DNA of 50,000 nucleotides from the NCBI GenBank assembly GCA_015478945.1, contig JABUQX010095308.1, positions 1 to 50,000 on the forward strand, read 5' to 3'. This DNA is from Trachelipus rathkii. Lineage: Eukaryota > Arthropoda > Malacostraca > Isopoda > Trachelipodidae. This document shows positions 11,811 to 23,929 of this stretch, piece by piece. The notes beneath the pieces were generated by a model. The model saw only the letters and a program-made list of their open reading frames with translations, was not told the origin of the DNA and ran no database searches. Numbering within the stretch: the first letter of the stretch is position 1; every line of letters begins with the position of its first letter. Made by a program: the position numbers and the translations under genes.

Positions 11811-12893
11811 TCACCTATGAAATCAATACACACGACGCCTTCCGGGATAAGTATAATAATAATATAATAATCAATAATAATAAAATAATATTAAAATCAC
11901 ATCAATATGAGTAGAAATTGTGGAGGACCGAGGAGGAAGCATGTTAGAGAAAGATACAAATAATTTAAAATGAGGGGATATAAGAAGATTAAGAATTCGT
12001 AAATGACATTAGTCCTGTCTTTTATATTAACCTTTAGTTATTAAATACATTTTGTTAGCATTACGGCAAATTTGAGGTATTTTATTTAATTTAATTTAAA
12101 TTTAATAATAAAAGTTATAATTGTAAGAGTTAAAATAGATTTAGAACAAACACTTATAAAAGTCCATTCTAGGTCTAATATTTAACTGTAATTTACACGT
12201 TCATTATTTTTATAATTTTTATTATGGGCTCTTCCGTTTTTTTATTCAGAACGATGAAAGAACAAATATTCAGTCCAAAGTTCCAATATCTGCTGAGAGA
12301 AATTACTTACAAACTTATCCGTCTCTCAGCATCCTTCTATCCGTCTCTCAGCATCCTCAGGCTACGATTACAGTGGATGAGTAATTAATGCATTTCTTTT
12401 TATTTATATTAACTTATCTCTTGAGAGTTTTTCAAAATTTAAAGAAACCTTTGACAGACATTCGACGAGATTAGTCTCAAACAGATGCAAATCTCATTCA
12501 AACTAGTGATTTTCTTCTCAAAAATCTGTATAGTAATGAAAATTTGATACTATTTCAGACTCCATAGGATACGAACACACCCCATTGAGAATGTAATAAA
12601 AACATCTGAAACCGAATTGAAAAAAAACCGACAGGCATGCAAGTTCAAGTACAAACCGGTACACTCCACTGGCACTGTATCCTAATTTTTTTCATAAATT
12701 GATCCCTTAATATTTATTTTCCTTTTTATTAACCTCTCCAGGACTTGAAGGATTCTTCTCCTACTTTAAAGATTTCAAATGTTTCTTTTAGCCTTGAATG
12801 AGGAAGATGCCTTTTTTCGGGACACATGTCTACATAAACTTTATCGACCTCTCCTTCTATTTTCCATTATCATTTTACTTTATTGATTGTGCT
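11811..12893. other. AT-rich spacer downstream of the zinc-finger locus
   Basis: No protein was recognised. It contains AAT-rich sequence at 11850-11900 and a 22-bp near-perfect tandem duplication (TATCCGTCTCTCAGCATCCT) at about 12316-12359. A minus-strand AATAAA lies near 12706-12718 and could serve the zinc-finger locus as a polyadenylation signal. Confidence 0.5.
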
Positions 12894-14346
12894 TTAAATT
12901 CGATAGTAGACTACTTCGCACTTTCGTTCTTCACTATGTTGTTCTGTACCGCCCGTTACATATTTTTCATAGCTTATAAGCGATCCGAGTCTTTTAGCAG
13001 ACTTTGTGATTACTTCATAAGTGCAACAGCTCAGAACATTTAAATAACTTTATATTTTATGTTGTAAGCATGTGGGTTTTTAAGTTTCCTTTACGACTTA
13101 CACTTAAAGCACACCATCATAACATCTTACATAATTTTATATATTTTGATATGCGTAAGCATGTGTGATCCTAAGCTTCCTTTCTGATTACACACTCTAC
13201 GCACTCAAGAGTTTAAATAATTTTTATTTTTCATGTTATTAAGCATGTGTAATCTTAAGCTTATTTTCTGATTACACTTCACATATTCACAAACATATTA
13301 AATAATTTTATATTTGAATGCTTATTAAGCGTAATCTTAACCTTTCTTTCCGATTACACTCATGGCCACAAACAGAACATTTAGAACATCTGTAAATAAA
13401 TCTTTATATTTGATGCGTAAGCAGTGTTGAGTTAAGTGTCTTTCTGATTAACACTCATGTCAACATTCAGAACATTTAAAATAATTTTATATTTTGATGC
13501 GTAAGCATGTGTACTTTTAAGTTTCGTTTCTGGATTACACTCATTAGTCACACTCAGAACATCTTTAAATAATTTTATATGTTTGATGCGCAAGCAATCG
13601 TGTAGATCTTAAGGCTTTTTTTATGCTTATCTCTAAAGCCATTCAGAAATACATTTTAAACACTAATTATTTATTTTTGATGCTAATCATTGTACTTTTT
13701 TTAAATGCTTCCTATGCCTTCTCAAAGCCACATTCCAGAACATTTAAATAATTTATATTTTTGTAATGCGTAAGCATGTGTGAGTTTAAGTGTCCTTTCT
13801 GATTACACTCTCAGTCACATCAGAACCACTTGTGAAGATAATAATTTTAAATTTTGATGCGTAACACATGTGTTTTTTAGCTTTCTTTTTGCTTAACTCG
13901 AACCATTGCAGACATTTACAATTAATGTTTATATTTTTGACTGCGTAAGCATGTGTTTTTTAAGTTTCCTTTGTGATTATACTCAAATTATAACTAACAT
14001 TTAAATCAATTTAATATCATTATGTTAAACTGTAAATTTTAAGCTTCCTTTACGATTACACTCATAGTCAACTCAGACATTTAAATAATTTAAAATATTG
14101 TTGTGAGTTAGCAGATTGAGAGCTTAAGAGTGCTTTACGATTACTTTCAATAATTCAATGGGCACATTTAAATCTTCTTGTATGCAAATCAGATGAGTAT
14201 TCAAACTCTTCATGTACTTTAAAAATCTAAATTGCAATATTTGCAACTTTAAAGGTTTGCATTATTTTTATTAAGTCCTTCTTTTGAAAGTCCTTTTCAC
14301 TTTGGAATCGCATTTTCTCCTTGACCAGCCATGCTATAATGAGGCT
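12894..14346 (-). pseudogene. multi-finger C2H2 zinc-finger gene or exon, frame-broken
   Basis: On the minus strand an approximately 84-bp unit is repeated about 13 times. Its best reading is CSECDYECN, a basic KGSL segment, then HMLTHQNIKLFKC, which fits C-X2-C-X12-H-X3-H with a seven-residue linker. A divergent N-terminal finger begins CKYCNLDF near 14240 and ends with SLNTHLICI. Beyond the last finger a frame runs to a stop at 12894-12896. Upstream, an ATG reading MAGQGENA lies at about 14331, preceded by a CCTCAG that could be a splice acceptor near 14346. Such tandem arrays bind DNA in the nucleus in known families. The target is unknown. Indels in nearly every unit destroy the frame, through either pseudogene decay or raw-read error; the conserved register favours error. 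Confidence 0.72.
13040..14170. repeat. tandem repeat, period about 84-93 bp (zinc-finger units)
   Basis: On the plus strand the landmark GTAAGCATGTG or a close variant recurs near 13064, 13154, 13238, 13324, 13414, 13501, 13588, 13681, 13769, 13861, 13944, 14023 and 14104. The mean spacing is about 87 bp. A second landmark, AACATTTAAAT, recurs between them. These are the reverse complements of the finger motif HMLTH and the linker FKC, so the repeat is coding in origin, not a plain satellite. Confidence 0.85.
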
Positions 14347-14399
14347 TCTGAGGTTCGAAAACAAAATAAAATAAAATTCTATCAAATCAAATAATTTCA

Positions 14400-14499
14400 C
14401 ACAAACCTTCTTATATATTATATATATATATATATATTATTATTATATATAATATATAATATTATATATATATAATAAATATATATCATATATTTATAC

Positions 14500-14553
<54 letters not shown>

Positions 14554-14634
14554 TATATATATATATATAAATAATAACTATATATATATAGTATATATTA
14601 TTACTAATATATATACTATATTTATATATTATTA

Positions 14635-14698
<64 letters not shown>

Positions 14699-14705
14699 AC
14701 ATAAT
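14400..14705. repeat. (TA)n-rich microsatellite
   Basis: TA runs alternate with short AAT or TTA interruptions. The tract directly precedes the LINE 5' module at 14735, just as (TA)n precedes the matching module near 37604. Confidence 0.85.
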
Positions 14706-14734
14706 TATCAAAATATAAAACTACTCCATTTTAA

Positions 14735-14962
14735 TGGTGCATTTTTCTCTTTTGCGTTCAATATTCTTTACACACTCATCTTCAGGCAACATATACTAAC
14801 TACCATTTAATCCAATATCATAAACACATGATAAAGTACACACTCTTAGATAATACATTATGACATCCCTACACTCATATCCTTGTGTGTGGGGGAGAAA
14901 GAATGCCCACATCGTATGTACTCGCGTGTCGTAGAAGGCGACTATATAGGGTGGATAATGAA
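14735..14962 (+). repeat. shared LINE 5' module, copy 1
   Basis: This block matches the reverse complement of about 37370-37605. Landmarks in order are GGTGCATTTTTCTC, TTGCGTTCA, TACACACTCATC, CAGGCAACATAT, a run of short direct matches, then GGGGAGAAAGAAT, GCCCACATCGTATGT and GAAGGCGACTA. At 37 kb it lies directly upstream of an RTE-type LINE. Here it lies upstream of a Jockey-like endonuclease on the same strand. Its role as a 5' untranslated or promoter region is inferred from position only. Confidence 0.65.
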
Positions 14963-15264
14963 GGTGCCCCCTACTATAGATATTTGCTGTTAGGGTGAGT
15001 TACATATCCCGCTGCTCTCCGTTGCTCAATAGTTTGCCGCTTTTTGTCCCTCATTTTACTTTTTAACTCCTTTACTATTTTACAACATCACATTTTTTAC
15101 AATTTTATTTAATCAAAATTTCACAGAAAATATATCATTGGAGAACCAATGATGGACTACTTCCAGCAAAAGTCTCTCATTCATCCACTCGTGTACCCAT
15201 CATCACTTAGTACTTGACAGTCTCTGGTGGTGGTGTGGCTGGTGTGGCCAAGACTCTCTATTTC

Positions 15265-16300
15265 AATTTCAACTTTGTTGAACATAGCCTCTCTTCTTCT
15301 AGTCTTCTTTTGTTCTTAACCGAAACTCATGTGTCTAGGTTGTCCGACAGCAAACAAAACTCTCTCTGTTCTCTCCTCAATTTTCATTAAAAGACAGATG
15401 TTGCGGTTATGTACGCAACGATGTTATCTGTTCATGTTTCAAATTTGGAGAGTTTTTAATTTTCTGCTTTATGTGTTTAGATTTCTTGGTAATCTAATAA
15501 TAAATTCATAATCTGTCTTATTATCACCTAATTAAAATAACTATCTTAATTTCTTTGACTATCTAAGATAAAAAATAAAACACATTCCTTCTCTTCTTTT
15601 TCAGATACCATAAATTTTGGATTATTTTAATGTTAATTAGAGCCAGCAGATTTCCTCTAGTTCTTGAATAGTTGTTACAACTACCTACCCGTATTCCCGA
15701 TCGTCTTTGAGATGAAGCCAACATACTTGATCTTTTCTTAACTTATAATACACCTAAACTCTTTCCATCTCTAAGATGATCTGACCACCCTCTAATCTCT
15801 GTAACATGTTCTTCTTCGGAATTCGATAGGAAGTCGCTTTTGCCACTTTGGTGCTGCTAACTGATTAGACTTGGGGTCCAACCCCTTCGATTTCATATGG
15901 TATAATTACGTCTTTAGTGGGTGGGGTCCCTTGAATGTGCAGATCTCACAGCCGAGGTGAATCTCTCTCTAACATTTGTTCTCCCTTCAACTAAACTTAT
16001 AACCCTTGGTTTAACTCTGTTTGCTCTCGTGCTATTTAATGTAGTTCGTTATCTTCAGGAATTGCTTTTGTCATCAGTCTCCAGAAACTTGTGCCACCTA
16101 TATTTCATCCCTGAATAGAGCAAAATCAATTTTTCTTGATTCTAAAAACTATTATCTCAGTACCAACTGAAAAGAAGTATTGATGTTACAATTGATGATT
16201 AGAAACTACCAAACATTTCCTCAGTTTCTTATATTTTACATTCAAACCTCTTTTCCATCCTTTGTACTTGAATGAGAGTTCAATCCTCGGTTCGTCTATA
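15265..16300 (+). pseudogene. Jockey-like LINE endonuclease and linker, truncated
   Basis: Plus strand. The frame at 15265-15360 reads NFNFVEHS then LLLFLTETHVSRLSDS, with the endonuclease catalytic TET motif. After frame changes, 15685-15835 reads PTRIPDRL, a stop, then ANILDLFLTYN and SDHPLISVTC, which is the C-terminal endonuclease block with the catalytic SDH. The EN-RT linker follows to about 16270, recognisable only as weak similarity (for example the stretch at 16190-16260 against the RDFW...FPPLF region of the family). No RT follows, so the copy is truncated at its 3' side. It is related to the RT-bearing copies at 23.9-26.1 kb and 41.3-43.07 kb, which lie in the opposite orientation. 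Confidence 0.62.
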
Positions 16301-16930
16301 TTTTTGACATTATCAATAATTAGCCATGGTGGTTAGAATTTCTATTGTAGAATCAGATTGGTGGTTTTTACTCTGATTCAAAAAAAATCATTTGATTCTT
16401 GACCTAATTATCTTGCTTTAGAAATGATCTTCGTATGACTTGAGATAAAGATAATTAATAAAGATCTTGACTAAAATCTCGAAAATTATTAATATTAATA
16501 ATTTTTAACTTTAACGTTTTTCTAATCTAAAAATATTCCTTTTATTTTTTTACTTAATTATTACAAAGAAGTGAATTTGTGATGCATTTCTTTTATATTA
16601 GCAAGAGTTTCTCCAAAAATTATTTTGCTTTAACTGAACTTTTTTATTCTATCCGGGAATTACATTTAGATATTATGAAAGCATAAAAATATGTTGCATA
16701 GCCAATTAAAGGTAAAAGAAAAGAATTTTATATATTGTTTCCATATGACAATGACTTCTATTGAAAATGTTCTTTCATAAAAAGCTCTCAATCACTTGCC
16801 TCCCACGTCGTTTCTTTGGGCAAACAACCAGTGAAAATCAAGCATTAAATCTTCATTATTTAAAGAAGTCATTCAAATGTTAACGGAGAGGCAGTTCTTT
16901 GGATATAAAAATATTAAATGATCAAATATT
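16301..16930. other. AT-rich spacer
   Basis: I see no gene, repeat family or RNA. The composition is A/T-rich with mixed sequence. Confidence 0.5.
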
Positions 16931-18790
16931 CAGATTCTTGTTTTAGAGAAAGGAAGCTAAAAAGCGAGTAGTAGAAGTAATGTTAAGGAAGTAACAAGTA
17001 GTAAGAAGTAATAAGAAGTAAGTAAGAGTAAGGATAGAAGGGAAATCATTAAGTAATAAGAAGGAATTATAGAAAGAGAGAAATTGTATTACTGTGAGAT
17101 TGGTAATGGGAGTTATATACTGGCGAATTATTTGATTCATAATTTCTTACACTTTATAGATTTGGAGAAGAAGTAAAAGAAGAGCAAAGGAAGAAGACTA
17201 GTATAAAGTAATTAAGAAAGAGGGGTTGGAGAAAGAGAAATAAAACGTTGCATAATTTAAGGAGAACAATATAAGAAAACGCTGCCTGCCAAAATAAGAT
17301 TTTTGAATAATGGGTGTGAAAAGAGTTGACCGTAGTGTCTGTGAGTTGATAGAGAGAAAATGAAAAAGTGGGAAAAACTGTAAGAAAGAAAGGAAGAGAT
17401 GAAAAAGAAGAAAAAGTACGAAATAAAAGGGAAGAAGAGAAAAAGAATAAGGATAAAGAATGAGGAAGAAGAAAAAAAAGGGAAAAAGATAAAAACAAAA
17501 AGAAGAAGAAAGAAGGGGAAAAGAGAAAAAAGGGGAAGTAGAGAAGAGAAAAAAAAAGAGAAGGCAAGAAAAGAAGAGAGAAACAGAGGAGAGTGTAGTA
17601 AGAAGAGAAAGATTAGTAAGAGATAGAATGAAAAAGTAAGTAGAAGAAGTATAAGTCTAGATAAGAATGTAAGAATAGTATGTATAGAAGATTTATAGAA
17701 TAAAAAAGTTAGAAGAGTAGAATGATTATAGGTCAGAAACGAAATTGAGAAGAAAAAAAGAAAAGAAAAGTAATGAGTAGAAGAATGATAGAAGAAATTA
17801 AGGGAAAAAATTATTCCTGGAAATAATAGATAAAAAAGGTTGATTAAGTTATTAAGTTAAAATATAGTAAATTCAAAAGCTAACAAGCAAATTTAAGAAG
17901 GAAGAGATAAGAGCTATTTAGTTAGATAACTTTTTGAATCTTATCGGGCTATATAAGACTAGTAGAATCTCTATTGCATTAAACTTCTCTATATTTAAGT
18001 TTTACTAATAATAAAGGGAAAGATATTGGCCAGATATTAGTCAGTAGGAAAAAGAATCATTACTACCATCAAATAATGTCGTAGCTCCTGAGTTAATTTG
18101 TTTTTATTAGTGGACTAATAAAAGATAGTATATAGGAGTAATCAGAGTAAAGATATGTATTCAATAGAGATTTAACAAAGAGAAAAGAAAAGGAAAGTTT
18201 AAGAAAAGTAAATGAAAATGAAGTTAAGGAAGAAACAAAAGACAAGCTAAGGAAGTGTAGTAAAGTCTAGAGAAAATCCACTTCAAATATTAGGCTTTTA
18301 AAATAATAAGAGAATGATTTTTTAAAAAGAAATAAGAAATAAAGATAAGAAAAGTAAAGACAGAAGAAGGTAAAAATATATAGAAAGTAAAGAAGAGTAA
18401 GATAATATATTTTTAATTAATTAAAGTAAAGTGATGAAAATTATATTTTAATAGAAAGATTAATAAAGAGAAATATAATTTAAAAGATAATAAGGATAAG
18501 GGAAATAAGTTTGAAGGTCAAAGGAGCACAAGTTAAAGTGAAGAAAAAAAGAACAGATATTTATAAACAAATATAGAAAGAAAGAATAAAAAAGATGAAA
18601 AAGATAAAAGGATAAGATAATATAGTATAAGATAAAATTTTGATTTCAAACCGCTTATGAAGAATAATATAATATAGAAGAGAAGAAGAAAAGTAATAGA
18701 AAATAGAAAGAGTAAAGTAAAATAAATATGAATAAAGATATAAAGTATAAAGATTATAAAAAAGTTATTAGAAATATAGTATTATAGATA
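16931..18790. repeat. 1.8-kb purine-rich strand (A/G tract)
   Basis: The plus strand is strongly enriched in A and G with few C. Runs such as GAAGAAGAAAAAAAAGGG are common, most extreme at about 17340-17620 and 17750-17790. The open frames here (Lys/Glu/Arg-rich on plus, Phe/Ser/Leu-rich on minus) follow from composition and are not genes. Tracts of this type can form triplex (H-DNA) structures; that is general knowledge and not shown here. Confidence 0.7.
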
Positions 18791-18870
18791 ATATATTATT
18801 TATTATTATTATTAGTATTATTATTATATTATTATTATTAATATCTATTATTATTTATTATTATATTTGA
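18791..18870. repeat. (TAT)n microsatellite
   Basis: TTA/TAT triplets dominate, with single-base interruptions. Confidence 0.8.
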
Positions 18871-18889
18871 AAACCTTCTTTTAACGTGC

Positions 18890-19150
18890 TTTATTCTCTT
18901 TTCAGGATTGGGTAACACGGGTGAGGTAGCGGACTTATCGGAAATCGAACTTCAAAGGCCGACTATACGACAAAACCAGCTGACACTATAACGCTTATAG
19001 TTCGTTATATTGTAAAATGTATTTTATATCTTGCTTACCAGGTGAATAGATAAAATAACTCAACTGCTATAGCGAGAGGATTGAACCAGAGTGATCCTCT
19101 CGCGAGTGAGATAGTCAGAGAGTCTCTCACCTCCTCATGCCATTTGAGGC
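18890..19150. other. spacer with a perfect 10-bp hairpin
   Basis: This is a mixed-composition island between two TTA microsatellites. GCGAGAGGAT at 19072-19081 pairs with ATCCTCTCGC at 19094-19103 around a 12-base loop. The island's ends (GTGAGGTAGCGG... and ...CCATTTGAGGC) look like a dispersed repeat, but I could not name a family. Confidence 0.4.
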
Positions 19151-19154
19151 GTTA

Positions 19155-19275
19155 TAATTATATATTATTATTATTATTATTAATTATTATTATTATTATA
19201 TTATTATTATTATTCGTTATTATTATTTATTATATATTATTATTATTATTATTTTATTATTATGTAATTATATTA
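19155..19275. repeat. (TTA)n microsatellite
   Basis: Long TTA/ATT runs with a few interruptions. The open plus-strand frame across it is compositional. Confidence 0.85.
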
Positions 19276-22200
19276 AATAAGAAGTCAAAACTATTTGAAC
19301 GTCAAGTTCCAAGTAATAAAAGCAGCATAAAAGCCACTTTATATATATAAAAAGAATTAATTATAAGTAGTCTACCAAGCAAGCACTTGTATTAATATAG
19401 ATAAGAATATATATATGATAGTTGTATATTAATATATATATAAATTAATTTTATAAGTAATGAGATAATAAATAAGTTATAAAGAATTATTAATAATAAT
19501 ATAATAGAATTAATAATGATGAAAGATATATTATAATTAATAATAAATATGAAATATAATAATTAATAGATTTATAATTAATTAAGAAAGATTTTAATAT
19601 AATGAATAATAGAAATGATAAATAAATATATAGTTATAAGATAAATAATAGATAAAATATGATAATATGAATATATTGCTTAAAAACATATATTCGATAG
19701 ACAAAAATTTATCTTCATCTTTAAACAAAGATAAATACAAATGTATACGGTAATTACAAAACATAATAAGAGTAATTATATGACATAATCAAGTGAAAGT
19801 ATATCAAGTTTAAGTTTAGCTTTGAATACTCGCATAGTATTGCTATAATTTGTGTTAGTTTAAAGATAATTTAAAATATAATATATTTATTTTTATATTG
19901 ACAATTTACATTGACAATTATACTGTAAATGAATGGAAGATAATATAAATATAAAATATGAAATAATTAAAATAAGAAAGAATATAAGTTTTTTATATTA
20001 TAGTGCAATAATTAATAAACAAAATAAAGTCTAAAATGTATATACAGATAAAAGTTATCAAAGTAATCGTAGACAAGTAATAGATTTTTTCTATTTCAGT
20101 CCATGGTGTTCAGTAAAATTATTGCAGTAATTTAGAACATTTAAAAGTCCGTTTATTAAAGACAGAAGGATTAATCAAAAAACTCGTTAGACATTTTTAA
20201 AAAATAAAAGTAAGACTTTGGAAAATGGGAATATTGGAAACAAAATAATAACATTATCAATGTATCAACAATCTGAACAAATAAGATTATCCTGCTTGTT
20301 TTCAATGCATTATTTATTATATATTACTATTTATTATTTACGTAATAATTTATTATTATTAACTATACTTTTATAATTATTTAATATATTATTAATTAAT
20401 TTAATATATAATATACTCTCTTATACTTATATTTTTCTATATATATACATATCATTTCTATGTATATATATAATCTTGCTCTGATACATATATAGCGAAT
20501 AACTACTATCGATCTAGCTCAGAGTATCTACTCATCTAATCGCTACTTCTTTAAACTTCCATTCTCTACTATAGACTTACTAAGATCATATGCAATAATT
20601 CATATCTCATCTTCAATTCATATTCTACATCTCTAAAAACGTATATAAACACACTAATAACTTCAATTCTCCTCTTCTAGTCTCTATATATATAATAAAT
20701 TTAATAATATAATATGTAATATATAATATAATAAAATAAATTAATAATAATAATAAATTAATTATAATATATATAGTAGTATATAGATATAATAATAATA
20801 ATTATAATTATATAATATATATTTATATATAAATAATTATAAATATAATAAATATATAATAAAATATAAGGTAATATATATAATAATACAATTATATTAT
20901 ATAATTTAGTTATAATATATATAGAAGTTATACAAGATATTTAATAAGGTATATTAATATATTAATAATATATAAATATTTTTAAGTGTATTATAATATT
21001 TTTTCCCTTTTTAATATAAACTAAATATTATTAAAAAGTTTTCTAAATTTTCTTCAATAATTATATAAATAGATTATATATTTTATTTTTATATTTTAAT
21101 ATATATTATATAGTATAAATTAATATAATTATATATTAAAGTTATATATAATATATATAAAAAATTGAAATTATATATAATAATTGATATATATAATATA
21201 TATATGAATATTTTAATATATAGAAAATATGTTAAGTAATATTATATATAATATATATAAATATATATATTAATATTAATATATATTAATATATATTTAT
21301 AATATATAATAATATATATAATTATAATATATTAATATAATTAGTTAGTCGATTATACCTCAGGTGATAAATAAGTCAAGAACTTTGGAAATATAATTAA
21401 GTTATACATTACCTAGTATATCAATTATATATAAATGAGAAAAGATAAAAGAAAGTTTGTATTTAATGGGTGCATCTCGTTAATTGAATACTTTCTGTGA
21501 TAGTTAAGTAATGGTGTAAATAACGTGATATAACTAGACGTGCTTAAATACTAAAACTAATCATTTGTATTAGGATGTCAATAATTATAGTACAAACAAT
21601 ACATCCGCGAACTCGCTAATACCTTAGTTAATCTCATTTCTCTAGAGACTATAATAGCCTTCATAGAAAACATTCCCAACGTGATAATAGCACTTTCTAT
21701 AAGTACCTCCTCAAGGAGGATAGTAAATATATACCGAGTAGAGGATATAATAAGAGATATATAGTCATATAAGATAAATACAGATATCATATATAATATA
21801 GTATAATATATATAGTAAAGCTTACTAATCTAATATAATATAATCTAATAAGGAAACTATAATTTATACACAACTATATATGGAATATAAATAGATAGGA
21901 TAATATTATATATTTGAATATATTATAATAATATATAGTTATATAGTAATATAATATAATAATATATATATTAATATATATAATATATAGATATATATAT
22001 AAATATATATACTATGTATAGTAATATAATATTATATTATAATACCCTATATAATTATAATATAATTATAATACCAATGAACAAAAAAAAGAAACTATTG
22101 GGCAAATCATATATAATGATAAGAGTAATATATATAAGGGTAATAATCAACTGTATTTTTCATAATGCAAATGACTAGTTTATTATAATATATATTATAT

Positions 22201-22400
22201 TTAGTCATCCTATATAATAAAAAATACCAACTATTAATTGTGTACTAGTTTATATACATAATATAACTAAATTATTACCTGAGATAGAATAATAAAGTAA
22301 AGGTGTGAGTGTCATTAAGTCTATACTAATCTTATTACTCAGACATATCTTGTGTACAGATTGTTTATATTATAAGTGGTATAAGTGACCTCAAAAACTC
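19276..22400. other. AT-rich gene-less region
   Basis: About 3 kb of A/T-dominated sequence with irregular TA, TAA and AAT runs (for example 20700-21350). Small less-AT patches occur at 20450-20680 and 21360-21780. I recognised no protein, RNA or transposon in it. Confidence 0.6.
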
Positions 22401-23480
22401 TATGGATGAGTGAGGTCTAAATCACTCAAGCTTGATTTTTAAACCGCGCGTTCAAAGTATTTTTCTTTAATATATTTGTTTTTGGTTAGGTAGAGTTAGG
22501 TTAGGCTGTATTATGTACAGTAACTACCTACATATAGAGACTTAATATAAGAAAGTAATAGAAACTAAATACCTGGAAACTGAAATTAATTAGAATGATA
22601 GTAATATATAATGGGTATGTTGGTATGTTAAGTATAGTGCAATATAGGTATAAGAGTATGATAAAATAATATATTATATGATATATAAATAGAATATAAT
22701 AAATATAAATAATATAGATATGGTAGTGAAAAGAGTATAACATATAAACATAAAAGTTAATCAATAAGATATATATATAAGTAAGATGAAAATAAAGCAA
22801 TATATATAATAACCAGCAATTTATTATCGAATTTTCGAAATTTTGATAGTGGAAGGATGAACTCTTAACTTTACTAGAGAGAACAACAAATCTCCTACCG
22901 TGGCAAGTCTTCTCATGAGCAGGAGGTACCTCCATGTAACGTAATAGTTGGTCCTATTAGAGATGAGACTCTTACGTCTGATGCTCAGACAGAGATCAAA
23001 GTAGAGCTTGTGTCAACTGAATATTTTCAGTTGAATTCCTTCAATAAGCTTAAATTGGCTTTTGTATTATTAGTTCATTTTCATTACATTTTGAGTATAC
23101 CGAAAATGAACGCAGTCGTGTAAGAGAGTATTAAATTTAAATAGGTGTCAAAAGTAGGTCTAGATTGGTTATATGCCAAAAAACAATATTAAATTAGCGG
23201 ATAGGAAAGTTTTGTTTATCATAGCGCCGGAACGGAGGTAAAGATTAAATCATTCTCCCTTTATTTTCTTTGATGGGAAATATAGTCTTTTAAAAACATT
23301 CGTTTTTCAAGCGCAATATGTAAGAGATTTCAATGCTCGATATAAAGGATGTCTGATAGAGAAACGGGTATATAGAAATTAGAATTTTAAGAAATAAGGA
23401 GGGCCGGTGGGGATGACGGATAGAATGTGTGTAAAATGAATGGAGAATAGGATGGTTTGAGTTATACACAGAAGAGGTTG
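22401..23480. other. unrecognised spacer
   Basis: Mixed low-GC sequence with no identifiable gene. It contains an arthropod-common GGTTAGGTAGAGTTAGG patch at about 22483-22502. It also holds a perfect inverted repeat, TCAACTGAA at 23013-23021 and TTCAGTTGA at 23026-23034 with a 4-base loop. Confidence 0.45.
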
Positions 23481-23489
23481 GGTCAACGA

Positions 23490-23800
23490 CTAAAGATATA
23501 TATTTAATATATATATATATATAACTATACCTTGCCTCCCCTAAATGAAATCTATTAGTTAATATTGGTCTTCTGTATTTATAATAGTTATATATATAAA
23601 TGTTAAATATAATAATAATATATATATATAATATATTATAAGTAAGAAATAAGTATATAATATATATATATATAATATATAATATATTGAAGTGGTAATA
23701 CTATTCGTTTAGTGAACAATGACCTTTTATGAAATGAATAGATATTCTTTAAAGATAACTGAAGTAATTAATAAGATAGTGATATATATAATATGAAGGC
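23490..23800. repeat. AT-rich (TA)n tracts
   Basis: Interrupted TA runs at about 23500-23530 and 23590-23690, otherwise A/T-rich sequence. Confidence 0.7.
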
Positions 23801-23929
23801 AGAAGAGCACTATAGAATTGCAAGGTGATGAGGGGGTAGGTAAAGTGTAGTAGTCATGGATATAGTACGCAGAGCAAGAATAATTCGCACCGTTAGCGTA
23901 ATATTACGCAGATGGTTGTGATTGAGCAA

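Noticed and set aside
12798..13043. 81-codon plus-strand frame
   Set aside because: It is the antisense of the zinc-finger locus tail and last finger.
13040..14170. Non-coding satellite or CRISPR-like array
   Set aside because: The unit is fully explained by a C2H2 finger repeat; there are no unique spacers between short identical repeats.
17154..17626. Lys/Glu-rich plus-strand and Phe/Ser/Leu-rich minus-strand open frames
   Set aside because: They arise from the purine-rich strand composition and have no domain or start context.
22528..22935. 135-codon minus-strand frame rich in Ile and Tyr
   Set aside because: It lies in AT-rich DNA, has a biased composition and no recognisable motif.
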